From Mrakia gelida (lineage: Eukaryota > Basidiomycota > Tremellomycetes > Cystofilobasidiales > Mrakiaceae), in NCBI GenBank assembly GCA_024345305.1, contig BRON01000012.1:1240001-1304000 (forward strand): DNA of 64,000 bases, read 5' to 3'. The number at the start of each line of letters is the position of its first letter. The first letter of the stretch is position 1. Under the pieces are notes generated by a model, which worked only from the letters and a program-made list of their open reading frames with translations, ran no database searches and had not been told where the DNA came from. The translations under genes and the position numbers were made by a program. Below, one piece after another: positions 41,750 through 51,467 of this stretch.

Positions 41750-43083
41750 GGCTTGGATGGGATGGGTTGAGAGGTCGGGTTTGAGTGAGTGAGAGTTGAG
41801 GGAAAGGGAGGGAGAGAGGAGGGAGGGGCGCTTGAACGAAATGACGCGAGAAGATCGAGCCGTTCCATCTCGGCCGCTAGGCTCGAAGGTTCGAAGGTTT
41901 TCTCGATCTGACGCGAGGTGATGGGTAGGCCGTGCTGAGCGCTAGGACACGAAAGGAGCTGAATTGTGAGAAAGGTGAAACAGCGACGACGATCAAGAGA
42001 GAGAAGAAGGAGGTCGATCCGTCGACAACAACGCGTCCTCAAACGCGAGTCGAGATAGGTCTCTGGTGTCTATGTCCCGTCAACAGGTCAAGGATGAGCA
42101 ATGGGAACCCTCTCAATAAGGTGTGGGCTTACACATTGACGGGTGCAGCTGTTACAGAGGAAGAGCAGATCATGTCGACGCGTCGCGTCGGGTCTGATCT
42201 TAAGTGTCGTCTAGTGCTGTTCCCATCTCGTCCGAGCTTCCTCTGTACTCTTTTCTTCTCTACCGCACTTCATCTCAAGATTCATCCGATGTTGGGTAGA
42301 GAATGTCGTTCGGCAGGACCGAAATGCTCAACAAAAACCACTCGCGTCAAGAAAGCTACCCTGCGTCGAAAAGCCACCCTCCTGAGAAAAGCCACTCGGG
42401 GGAGAGAAGTCACCGTGCCATCGAAAGCAATCAGGCTGAAGTCGTATTTTTCCTCGTGAGCTGGCGCTGGAGCGCAAGAGGAACTCGATCACAGTGAGCG
42501 ACAAAGAAGAAAGAAAGCTGAAAGCCAACTCGCGTCGCCCGAGGAAGAAGAAAGACTCGCTCGCCTGTCCTCGCGTCGCCTTCGCATCTCCGACTGACAC
42601 AGCACTTGACCTCATTCTGTTAGTGCTTTCCCAAAAGTCATCACAAGCGCACGAGCAGGGCCCATGCGAAAGGGAAGCAGCCAGCTCTTTGAGTCGAATC
42701 GCCTGTCTGTCTCCCGTTCGACAGGTCTCCTCTACTCTCGTCTTTTCCTCTTGAACTCGTGCTTGTACAGCCTCGAGTGCTTCACGCCTTACATCTGTGT
42801 CTGAGCTTCTCGCTATCACAGCGGACAGAAGGGGAAGGAGGTGAAGCAGCGTCGTGAAGTTGGTTGCTCTGCCATCCGATTTGACGCGTCTCGGTTCTCC
42901 CTACCTCTTGTTTCGAAGACCCTTCCTCCCGAAATCTCCCACAAGAGTCTCGGGAACGCACCGAGATCGGTCTCTACCTTCCAGACCCGCCAGGTCTCGA
43001 GGAATCACGCTCCGAAACCCGTTTTCCCAGGTCGCTGATCGGTTTTAAACTCCGATTTCGTTGTACAATAACCTCACTGTTGG
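41750..43083. other. Gene-poor stretch, about 1.3 kb
   Basis: No conserved protein or clean splice series was found on either strand. The open frames here lack motif support. A patch around 42340-42450 has repeated gaaaagccac-like units (ctgcgtcgaaaagccac, ctgagaaaagccac). Confidence 0.4.
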
Positions 43084-43239
43084 GTTGGATAGTATAGTTG
43101 GTTAGTACACACGGTTCTGATCAACATCAGCAGCTTCCGCTTCTTCTCGTTCCTCTTCTCAACAAGGCAGGAAGAGAAGGAGCAAGTTGCTTCAACAAAT
43201 CGTCTCCGTGGGACCTGGGTTCGAATCCCTGTCCGACCT
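43084..43239 (+). tRNA. tRNA-Gln (anticodon CTG) with an 83-nt intron
   Basis: Acceptor stem GGTTGGA (43084-43090) pairs with TCCGACC (43232-43238), with one G-U pair. The D arm is AGTATAGTTGGTTAGTACA-like. Anticodon stem CACGG/CCGTG encloses loop TTCTGA+T, anticodon CTG. The intron lies after base 37 (43122-43204), its canonical place. The T loop is TTCGAAT with stem CTGGG/CCCTG, which has one T-T mismatch. A TTTTT Pol III terminator follows at 43242-43246. The intron-containing tRNA-Gln(CTG) pattern is known in fungi. Confidence 0.85.
43122..43204 (+). other. Intron of tRNA-Gln
   Basis: 83 nt between anticodon-loop positions 37 and 38, as for eukaryotic tRNA introns removed by the tRNA splicing endonuclease. 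It is long for a tRNA intron. It contains pyrimidine-rich (ttccgcttcttctcgttcctcttct) and purine-rich (aggaagagaaggag) halves that could pair with each other. Confidence 0.75.
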
Positions 43240-44302
43240 CACTTTTTGTCGCGTGTCTCCCGCTTGAGCGGAGAGTTGATTCCTCGGGTGCAAGAGACAT
43301 GCGCAGGTTCTGGCGAAATTCGTTTGGCGAGATGTGTCGTCGTTCAAGCGGGGTGACACGAAACGTCGACGAGGAAGATGCGACGCGTCGGTTTGGGGGT
43401 CGGTTCATCGGCTTGTGCTCGTTTTCTCTAGCCCCAGGGCACCTCGAAAGCGAGCTCGTTGGAAAGGTCAAGTCGTCTCGCATTGGCTAAAGATATCCTC
43501 CTTCGAAAATCTGCCCTCTTTGGTCCTGCCAGCCACAAAACTCCATCAACTTGAGGAAGCAGTTTTGACGCGACGCCTTTCCTCTTCTGCTGCCTCCTTT
43601 TGTCTGCGCTGGTTTCCACAGCATCAATACGGCTGTGAGGTAGGTATGCACGAAGATCCGAGAGCTTTGTTTGAAGGCTCAGTGAAGTTTGGCTCCTTCG
43701 TGGAGTCTGCAAAAGAGATTGAGGGTGAGCTGTCAAACCATCGCCTCTCGTTGACCCTTTTACCTCGCTCAGATCCCTTCCAACCGACGCTGTTTGTTCC
43801 AGTGAGACGAGGTTGGACCTGTCTCGAATGGGCGATACCAAAAAAGGCACCAAGGTCCATTGGACGAGGACGGCCGTGAAACGACGCGCTGTTTGATTAC
43901 TTCCCTCCGTCTCTGTTGGAAACTCCCAACTCGCGCCTCTATTTAGCTCGCATCAAGACTGACGCGATATGAACCAACGGGAAACATTGATCAGGCGACG
44001 CAAAGATAACCCCGAACGCGACTCGTCGACGCGCTTCGTTCATCTCATCTCTTACTTCTCCGTCTCCCTCTTTCGTCCGTCTTCTCACCCAACGAAACTT
44101 GTACGACGTCCTTCCTTCTCTCTCTCCTCGCTCCCACACACCGCGTATCCCGCTCTTGCAGTAGCTCCCAAGAAGCACCGAGAAATAAAGCAAGGTCATC
44201 ACGAAAATCGCGTCGTCCAACCTCCTCCACTTCCTCTCATCCTCCTCCCGTCCTCCCAGAACGGGCACAACGGATGCAACCACTCTGCCTCCTCTTCCTT
44301 TC
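43240..44302. other. Gene-poor stretch, about 1.06 kb
   Basis: Between the tRNA and the twinfilin 3' end. No conserved protein was found; the open frames overlap each other and lack homology. It may hold the twinfilin 3' UTR near its right end. Confidence 0.4.
43242..43246 (+). terminator. RNA polymerase III terminator (T5)
   Basis: Five T residues three bases after the tRNA 3' end. Confidence 0.75.
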
Positions 44303-46247
44303 TTAAGCACTCCCACTCCCATTCCTCTGCGCCTCAAACGCCTCCTTCGCAGCCGCGACCCTTCCTCCTCCAGCTCTCCTCCCTCCCGGTCCTTTAGGCT
44401 TCGCGAACGCCTCCCTCGTAGGAGCGTCCAACGGCGCACTCGCACTCGCGCTGGGCGCATCGTCGACTTGAGGAGAGGAAGGGTTGGAAGTCGAGTGGGG
44501 AGCGGTGTTGAGCGACGATTGTCGAGAGGTAGCGGGAGTGTTGTTGGTTGAGACGGTAGGGAAGGGACCTGGTCCGAGTTCGGAGAGGATCTCGGAGGAG
44601 GTGAGAGTGGAGGGTTCGGAGGATTCGATCTGAGGGAAGGGGAGGGAAGGGTCGCGAACGAAAGGGTGAAGGAGAAGTCAGCGAGCGATGAGGCGCGGTC
44701 AGTCGACGCGTCGTTCGCCCCTGTCTCTTTCCCTCCCAAACCGAACCCATACAAGCAGAAGAATACACCGAAGGTCGGACGACTTACCTTCTTCCCAACA
44801 ACCACACCCGTCCTCTCGGCGACCACCCGGATCAAGCTCCCTACGCTGGAGGAGTAAACCATTCGCATCCGGATGGGCGATTTGGACGGGCAGGTGTAGA
44901 CGAAGAGGACGACGGGGTGGGATGAGGAGGGAGGAGTGAAGGAGAAGAAGGTGTACTGAGGAGAGGTGGGAGGGAGGTGCCTGTGAAGGTCTGCGAGGGT
45001 TGAGGACGTTGGTGGCAGGGAGAGGATGAGGAGGGTAGGTGTTTTAGAGTCGATGGACTGAGGAGGGAGGAGGCGAGGAGTATCAGTCAGTTTCACCGTC
45101 GTCTTGAGCCTCTCCAGTCGGTATCCTCATCCCAGTATCTCCTGCTTCATCATCTCTCCCAGTCTCGACCGAATAATGAAAGAGCGTCGAGCCGTCGAAC
45201 TCACCAATCCAACGACCTCGCCTTCCTTGCCCGCCAGACCCTTCAGTGCCTCCTCTACTCCCTCTCCCCACGTCAACCCTCCTCCCACACCCATCTGACC
45301 CATCGGTCCACCCCGCCCAGCACTCCCTCGCATGCCCTCCTCCTTGGACGCCTCGAACTCTGCCTGCTTCACTTCGGCGAGAGCTCGTTCTCGCTCGGTG
45401 AGAGGATGAGGAGCGGCGTTGGCTGCGAGATGTTGAGCGTAACCTCGAGGAGTGAGATCCGAGGCGGAGGTGGCGTGTAGGGAGTCGGTCTGGGAGAGCG
45501 AAAGAGAAGTGGAGAGAAGGGGATGAGCTAGGGAGAAAAGGGCGAGACAGGGAAGAGGGAGGCGAGGAAGCGAGGAGGAGATGGAACGAACAAAGTGGGA
45601 TTCCGAGAGGGCTTTGGTGAGACGAGATTTGGAGGAGGAGTAGAGCATCTGAGGAGTGGGATGGTGCACGTATCGAGTCAGCTTCCATGGAAGGAGGAGG
45701 ACAAGGGAGGGGAATGGAGGGAGAGGGCTCGAGCTGACCTTCTCTCGAACCTTGGCTCCGTCTGGGACCTGCGAAGGGGAGGAGGGAAGAAGTTAGATTA
45801 GCATGGAAGAGACGTGGAAGAGGAAGCTCGAGTCGTCATCCTCTCTAGAGATATATACGGATCGCAGAAGAGCTAGCTCTCTCGCTCGAACCATCTCTCT
45901 CGAGCTCCCCTCCCTTCCCATCTCCTTCTTCCTCCTCCTTCCCTCCAGCCTTCTCCTCCCTTCGGACCTCCCTCCGAGCTCTTCTAGTATAGACTTACGT
46001 AGGTAATGAAACACCATCCTTTCCCCTTATCGAGCTTGTAGAGGATGTAGCAAGGCTCTGTTGGTGAGATCTCTCCCTTCTCCTCGACGAGAGCGAAGTC
46101 GTCCTTCGCCGAGGTCGAAGAACGCTGAGGGACGGAGAGGGACAGGACAGCCTGCTCGTCTTGGATGGAGATTTTGAGGAATCGAGTAGTAGAGTTCGGC
46201 TCCACGGCGGAAGACCAAGCGGAGAGGAGCGATTGAGCGATACCCAT
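44303..46247 (-). CDS. TWF1: Twinfilin (actin-monomer-binding, two ADF-H domains)
   Basis: Binds ADP-actin monomers and capping protein, acting in actin patch turnover. Start ATG at 46245-46247 gives MGIAQSLLSAWSSAVEPNST. First ADF-H domain: TTRFLKISIQDEQAVLSLSV, EPCYILYKLDKGKGWCFITY, VPDGAKVREKMLYSSSKSRL and TKALSESHFTDSLHATSASD. After ERERALAEVKQAEFEASK, the second domain gives IDSKTPTLLILSLPPTSST, QYTFFSFTP and MRMVYSSSVGSLIRVVAERT. The tail ends AFEAQRNGSGSA with TAA at 44303-44305. KMLYSSS and RMVYSSSVG are the actin-binding blocks typical of both repeats. Confidence 0.9.
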
Positions 46248-46249
46248 TG

Positions 46250-46374
46250 CTGAAGAGAGGAGTCGATACGAGGAAGGAGGAGGAGGGGAGGAGAGCCGAA
46301 TGGTCAGCTTTCGTTCGACCTCAGGCTCGGATCCGGAGTCGAATCGTGCCAGAGATAAGATAGAGGACACTCAC
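46250..46374 (-). other. 5' UTR intron of twinfilin
   Basis: On the minus strand the donor gtgagtgtcc follows ATCAAAGCT, with branch gctgacc, and the acceptor cttcag is two bases before the start ATG. No ATG precedes the donor in the visible leader, so the intron is inferred to lie in the 5' UTR. Confidence 0.6.
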
Positions 46375-46560
46375 AGCTTTGATAAATCGAGATAAAAAAA
46401 TTGAGTGAACGAGGTGAGGGTTGGTTGGTAGACGATCAAGAGGCGAGCAGCTCGAAACGTCACTGCCGTTCCCCTCCCCTCAGCCCCGACGACTCTTCTT
46501 CGTCCCTCCTGACGGCCATCATCGATTCTTACACCAAAACCCAAGAAGGACTATAGAAAC
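46375..46560. promoter_or_regulatory. Divergent promoter region, twinfilin and FAR-17a gene
   Basis: About 190 bp between the twinfilin leader and the divergent start at 46561. No clear TATA box. Confidence 0.4.
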
Positions 46561-47961
46561 ATGTCTCTTATACGACCAGTGATCCAAGGGGTACGTACCT
46601 GGGATCCCTCTTTCGGTTCGAGGAGGAGGGGAAGAGCGAAGGAGGAGGAGTTCGAGGTCGAGCTCGCTCCCTTCTCCCGCTCCTTCAGCAACGTTCGAGC
46701 TCATCGATTATGGATGGATCGAAGGGAGGTGAAGACCAGAGGATGAGTGGCATATGTAGCGACTGTCCCTAGAGCGAGAAGCAGAAGGGCATCAAAGTTG
46801 CTGAGCTCGAAGTGACGTCCTCCCTCCGACACTTCTCGAGCCACGTTCGACTCAGGACTCGATCTCTCCTCCTTCTGTTGTTCAAGTGTAGAACTGTAGG
46901 CTGACCTCTATGGTTCATCCGCCTCTCCTATTCAGGCAGCTGCTTCCTACATGTTCGTCCTGGCCTTCCCCTCCTCTTACGACTCCAACTCGACTCAACC
47001 TCGACTCTCGCGGCGCCCTTCGCTCGCTGACGCTCCTCTCGTCTCTCTTCCTATCCCCCAGGTACTGGGGCTACCACAAACTTCATACAGCAGACTTCCT
47101 TTCCGACATCGACAACCAGTACGGAGGACACTGGCAGTTCCTGACCATCCTCGTTCGTCCATTTGAACTCGCCTCCTCTCCTCTCCCCCTCCCTCCTCGA
47201 GACGCATCGCTCACCAACCTTTCTCCCATCCCTCCTTTCCCACAGGGCCTCTGGACCTCCCTCCTCTACCTCTTCATCTCCATCCTCACTCCTCTCCTCC
47301 CCTCCGTCCTCCACCCTCTAAAACGAATCATCCTCCTCCTCGCCCTCCCCGTCGAAACCGTCATCACCTCCATCTACTGGTGTCTCATCATTCTCGCACC
47401 CTCCCTCATCCTCCCTCCCGCTACTCCCGTCGAAGGCGAAACTCAGCCGGAGGAACCCAACCTCTTCAGGATCCCACTGAGCATGGATCTCGCGCTTCAC
47501 GCTGTTCCGGCGGTGGTGCTGCTGTTCGACTTCTTCGTGTGGGAGAAGGCCTACAGAGGGTGGAGAGGGAGTTGGGGAGCTGCGGGAGTGGCGGCGTTCG
47601 CGGCTGTTGCTTATGGGACTTGGAGTGAAAGGTGAGTTTGAGCAACGCTGTTGTCGGTCGACTCGACGCGTCGTTCTCGCTTTCGTTCGTTCGTCTTGCT
47701 CACGCGTCTCTCCTTTTTGCTCCTCCTCTCCTTTCTCCTACGAACAGATGCGGTGCAAAGAACAACGGTCTCTTCCCCTACCCTTTCCTCACCTTCAACA
47801 CCTACCAAACGCGAGTCTACATCTACGCCGGAGCTACCACCTTCGCGCTTTTCTTCTTCTTTGGGTTGAACGGGCTGAAGAAGAAGGTGGAGAGGAAGGT
47901 GAAGGGGAAAGGGAGGGAGATGAACGGAAGTGGGCGCGTAGGAGGGAAGGGGAGGAAATGA
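46561..47961 (+). CDS. FAR-17a/AIG1-like multi-pass membrane protein
   Basis: Relatives of human AIG1/ADTRP hydrolyse fatty acid esters of hydroxy fatty acids with a Thr and a His as catalytic residues. Exon 1 is MSLIRPVIQG. Later exons give RYWGYHKLHTADFLSDIDNQ, YGGHWQFLTIL (conserved Thr), LLYLFISILTPLLPSVLHPL, LLLALPVETVITSIYWCLII and IPLSMDLALHAVPAVVLLFD (conserved His). Membrane segments KAYRGWRG...AAVAYGTW and TTFALFFFFGLNGLKKKVER follow, then a basic tail ending GGKGRK and TGA at 47959-47961. The part between GAAASYMFVLAF and RYWGYH is unclear: one frame reads through without an intron, and no good GT donor is seen. The intron after exon 1 is long (about 340 nt). Confidence 0.75.
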
Positions 47962-48641
47962 GGAGGAGAAATGGGAGTGAGGGGAAGGACGAGAGAGAGA
48001 GTTGCGATATGGGAAATCAGCTGGTTGGGTGTGTGCCGCGCGTGTTCGATCTTGTGTCCTTTCTTGGTAGGTAGTCTAGCATGTTAGGTAGATGACACAT
48101 CTTGAGATCCTAGTTTGATTAGTTGTCTGAGAACCCTGAAGAGAAAGGAAAAAAGGGAGAAGGGAGCGAGTGAGCCGAGAGGGAGAAGAGTCAGGTCGCG
48201 GTTCGAGTCGCGCGTGTTTTGGACTTCGATTTACGACAGCCACTCAGTGCTTCCGTCTCGTCTGAGAAGACAGCTCGGAGGCAAAGCAGTGAGATGGCGT
48301 TACTGATGCTCAGATTCTAGTGGAACGACCGACGCCTGACCACTCAAACCTGGTTCGGATGATCCAACTCGAACCGAACGGGTCCTGAGCAACCCTTTCA
48401 AAAGCGAGAGTGGGTCGAATCTCTTAGCGAGGCCGACCCGATACCGCCCAACTACCATGGGCCTTTCCTTCCCCAGACAACCGCTTACAGAACCGCCGTC
48501 GCAGAGACTTACAGAGCATCCCTCCGTGCCTCTTTCGCTTCCACTCGCTCCTTCGTTCGTTCTCGCTCGCGTTCTCGTTCACACCTCCCTCGCCGGGTCT
48601 GGTCTGATCCAAAGCATCACATCTCCTCCTAACCCCCGTAT
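47962..48641. other. Convergent 3' region, about 680 bp
   Basis: 3' flanks of two converging genes. At about 48400-48445 the minus strand holds a hairpin with stem GGGTCG/CGACCC. No gene recognised. Confidence 0.4.
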
Positions 48642-50447
48642 CTACCACCTCCAGTGGGTGTTCCGAACCCTCTCGATCCGAGCCTTGGTGTTGTGGTAGA
48701 TCGGCCCGTGCACGGTCACTCCCTTCCTTCGGATGATGTCCAACACCTTCAGGTGCATCGCGTGTTCCTAGAGGAAGAAAGAAGAGCGAAAGCCGAAGAA
48801 GAGGAGCGGTGGGGTTAGTACTCGAAGAGGGAAGGGATGATGGGAGGGGAGGAGAGACGGGCGGGGAGAGGGAGAAAGAGACGGGAGATGGGACGACGAG
48901 ACGAGAAGCGAAGAAACGAGAACGTACCCTCTCCATGTAGGTCTTTCCCTCGACGACGTTGAAGTACATTCGAGCCGATCGATGATGTTTCTAAGATGGA
49001 GCGAGGGAAGGAAGGAGGGGGACAGGTCAGCGACGGTCGAATAGGCGAGAGCGAGCAGGGAATCGAAGACGTCGAGAGAAACTCACGATTCCCATTCGAC
49101 CTCGACCCTTGATATCGAGTCGAGAGATCGTAGGTCCCTTTCCAACCCAGACAGCCTCTGTATCCGCACAAGAGCGAGCAAGGGAACGAGGGAGGGGGTC
49201 AGTCAGCGGCTCGTCGTCCAGTCCAACCTCTGAGGTCGGTCGAAGCTCAACCCTCCCTCCTTCCCTTCCCCTCCGAAAAATAAGACGACGACGACTCACG
49301 CAAGAAGAGCTTATCCCCATCCATTCCGAGAGCGATAGCCGAGTTCCTTCCTTGAACGATGGAATTCTTGAGTCGTCTGGAAGCTCTCTTGACGGAGAAC
49401 TCCATCTGGAGGATGGCCTCTCCGATCGGACGACGCGAGAGTTGACGTCCGATCAAGGCGAGTCTTCGAGGGGAGATTTTGAAGCAGGCGGTTTTGAACT
49501 TGTACTGAGAGGGGGTAAGGATGAGGTGGTCGCGGTGAGGGCCGAGATGGAGGGAGGAGAAAAGAAGAAGAAGGGACAGAATGATCAGCTTCGACTCTCC
49601 TTCCCTTCCTTCCTTTCCTTGGATGAACGCTGGCTTGAACGACTACTAACCTCGATAGGAACCTTCCTGTTAGCGGCCAGCCTGTCCATCTTCTTCCAGT
49701 CTACGTCCTTGGGGAAGACGGTTGCCTCGAGGTTCCTTCCGTTGAGAGATTGATCGTCTATCCTCTGTTGAACGCTCTTCCTGAGGGAGGCCTTCTTTTG
49801 GGCGACGGCGTCTTCGTTCGTCTCCTCTCCGACCTGCTGCTCGAGAGCATCTATCGAATCAAGAGTCTCGACGGGTTTCGAGGGTTTCTTCTTGGATCCG
49901 AAGATGTTCCACTTGCTTTTAGACTCTTGAGGGGGAGGAGAGGTTGAAGAAGAGGAGGAGGTCGAAGGGGAGGTCTGTTCGTCGGCTTGAGTTTGAGTCT
50001 CGACGATCTTGAGATGGTTACGGGTGATCCAGGAAGCGGCTCGGTAAGGAGTGGAGAGGGAAGTAAAGAAGGAGCGGGTGGAGGGGAAGGAGGAGGATGT
50101 CGAAGAGGGGAGGGAGAGGGGAGACGACGAGCTTGGAGAGGAAGGGAAGGGAAGGAAGAGAGGTCAGCTCGACTCGCAAAGGATCGTCCCTCTTCTATTA
50201 CAACCTCCTTCCCAGACTGCTGCAAGAAGCCGCCCCTTGAGATCGAGAGAATAGGTCACTCACCTTCTGCTAGAGGAAGCCAACAAAGATGCTAGAGGCG
50301 AAGTCCGAGGGAAGCCAGCTCGACTCGCTGCAAACGGAGGAAGGGAGGAGCAGAGAGGTCAGGGTCAAAGAGACGTCTCCACAAGAAAACATGCAGAGGG
50401 AACTACTCACGTATCGATCTGAAAGACGAGCTGCAGGATCCGCGCAT
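48642..50447 (-). CDS. MRPL22: Mitochondrial large ribosomal subunit protein uL22m
   Basis: Start ATG at 50445-50447, found by joining two introns: exon MRGSCSSSFRSI, exon PSRAGFPRTSPLASLLASSS, then SFFTSLSTPYRAASWITRNH. Together these make a Ser/Arg-rich mitochondrial presequence. The mature protein gives ESKSKWNIFGSKKKPSKPVE, QQRIDDQSLNGRNLEATVFP and KFKTACFKISPRRLALIGRQ. It continues with LSRRPIGEAILQMEFSVKRA, GRNSAIALGMDGDKLFL, EAVWVGKGPTISRLDIKGRG, RMGIVKHHRSARMYFNVVEG and VLDIIRRKGVTVHGPIYHNT. TAG at 48642-48644. The uL22 fold lines the peptide exit tunnel of the ribosome. The order and the beta-hairpin segment fit fungal uL22m. Confidence 0.9.
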
Positions 50448-51467
50448 CGGTTTGAAGAGAGAGAAGGTGAGGAGGAGGGAGGAAGGAAGGAAGATGGAGT
50501 CGAGGTGAGGTTGGATGGACTCCTTCGAAATCGAGAGCGAAAAGTCAGGTTAGCTCGCTCGTTCCCTTCCCTTTCTTCCCTCCCGACCGCCAGCGTCGAG
50601 AGATGCATGTTTCCCCCTCCATCTACTGCTCCCGCTCATCTTCCCAAAGCTGCCAGAAGCAGCGCCTTCTTACGAACTTCCTCGCTGAAACGCTCCTCCC
50701 AGGACAGGACATTCTCCTCGCTCGACGCTCAACCACTCACTCATCGGACGATCTCTCCCCCTCTTGCCCCTTGTTCGCCTTTCTACTTTCCAAGATACGT
50801 CGCTCGCTTCGCTGTGGTGATTCTTGCTCACTCACCTCCAAGTGCATCCTCTCGACGACTGACCAGGCGATCCCGCCCTTGATTCGGTCGCTCTCGCCCC
50901 GAAAAACTGGCTTTCGTGTGCCCAGGTGGTCTGATCAAAAAGATATGAACGTGCCTTCCCCGAAGATCACCAGCGCTTTGAAGTTTGGACTAAGAGAAGA
51001 CAGGGCGGTCGAAGATCGTTTCCTTCGTCGTTTGCAGGAGAATCTCGTCGCGCTTCCTACAGGCTCCTCTTAGGGTCCAATCCCACGAGATATGGGACTG
51101 AATCATACGGTAGCGGAGCTGTTTTCGTCGACGACTCGTCTTCATCTTCTGAGGGTCCTATCTCGTCGAAGGAAGAGTGCCAGACGGACGCGTCCGTCCG
51201 TCCTCCTTGAACCACCCTCGCCTTCATTCCAAAGGGCGAAGAGGACTTTCGCATCTTCCGTTGATGCAGATACCTCTCTGGTGTCCAGTACCTTCTGGAA
51301 GGGGAGAACATCAGTGAAAAAGTTCGAACAGCAGCAGCGAAGAAAAAAAGAAAGGAGAAGAAGAGGAGGAGGACGCGTCCACGCGTCTTTTCGTCGAAAG
51401 CTGAGCTCCCCTTCCCTCCCATCCTCGACCCTCCTTCTCCCTCCCCTCCTCCCCTTCCTTCCCAAGG
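50448..51467. promoter_or_regulatory. Divergent intergenic region upstream of SMC5 and uL22m, about 1 kb
   Basis: No conserved coding segment was recognised on either strand. It contains two GACGCGTC/GGACGCGTCC palindromes (about 51187-51196 and 51372-51381) not far before SMC5. Palindromes with the ACGCGT core are MBF (MCB) sites in yeasts, which would fit a DNA-repair gene, but the motif is common all over this window. Confidence 0.4.

Noticed and set aside
41932..42459. Open frame of 175 codons in the gene-poor region
   Set aside because: No conserved motif, no supporting splice pattern and mixed basic composition; probably chance in GC-rich DNA.
48280..48470. Possible tRNA on the minus strand
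   Set aside because: It shows a GGTTCGA-like string and a strong GGGTCG/CGACCC hairpin, but no acceptor stem, D arm and T stem can be paired together.
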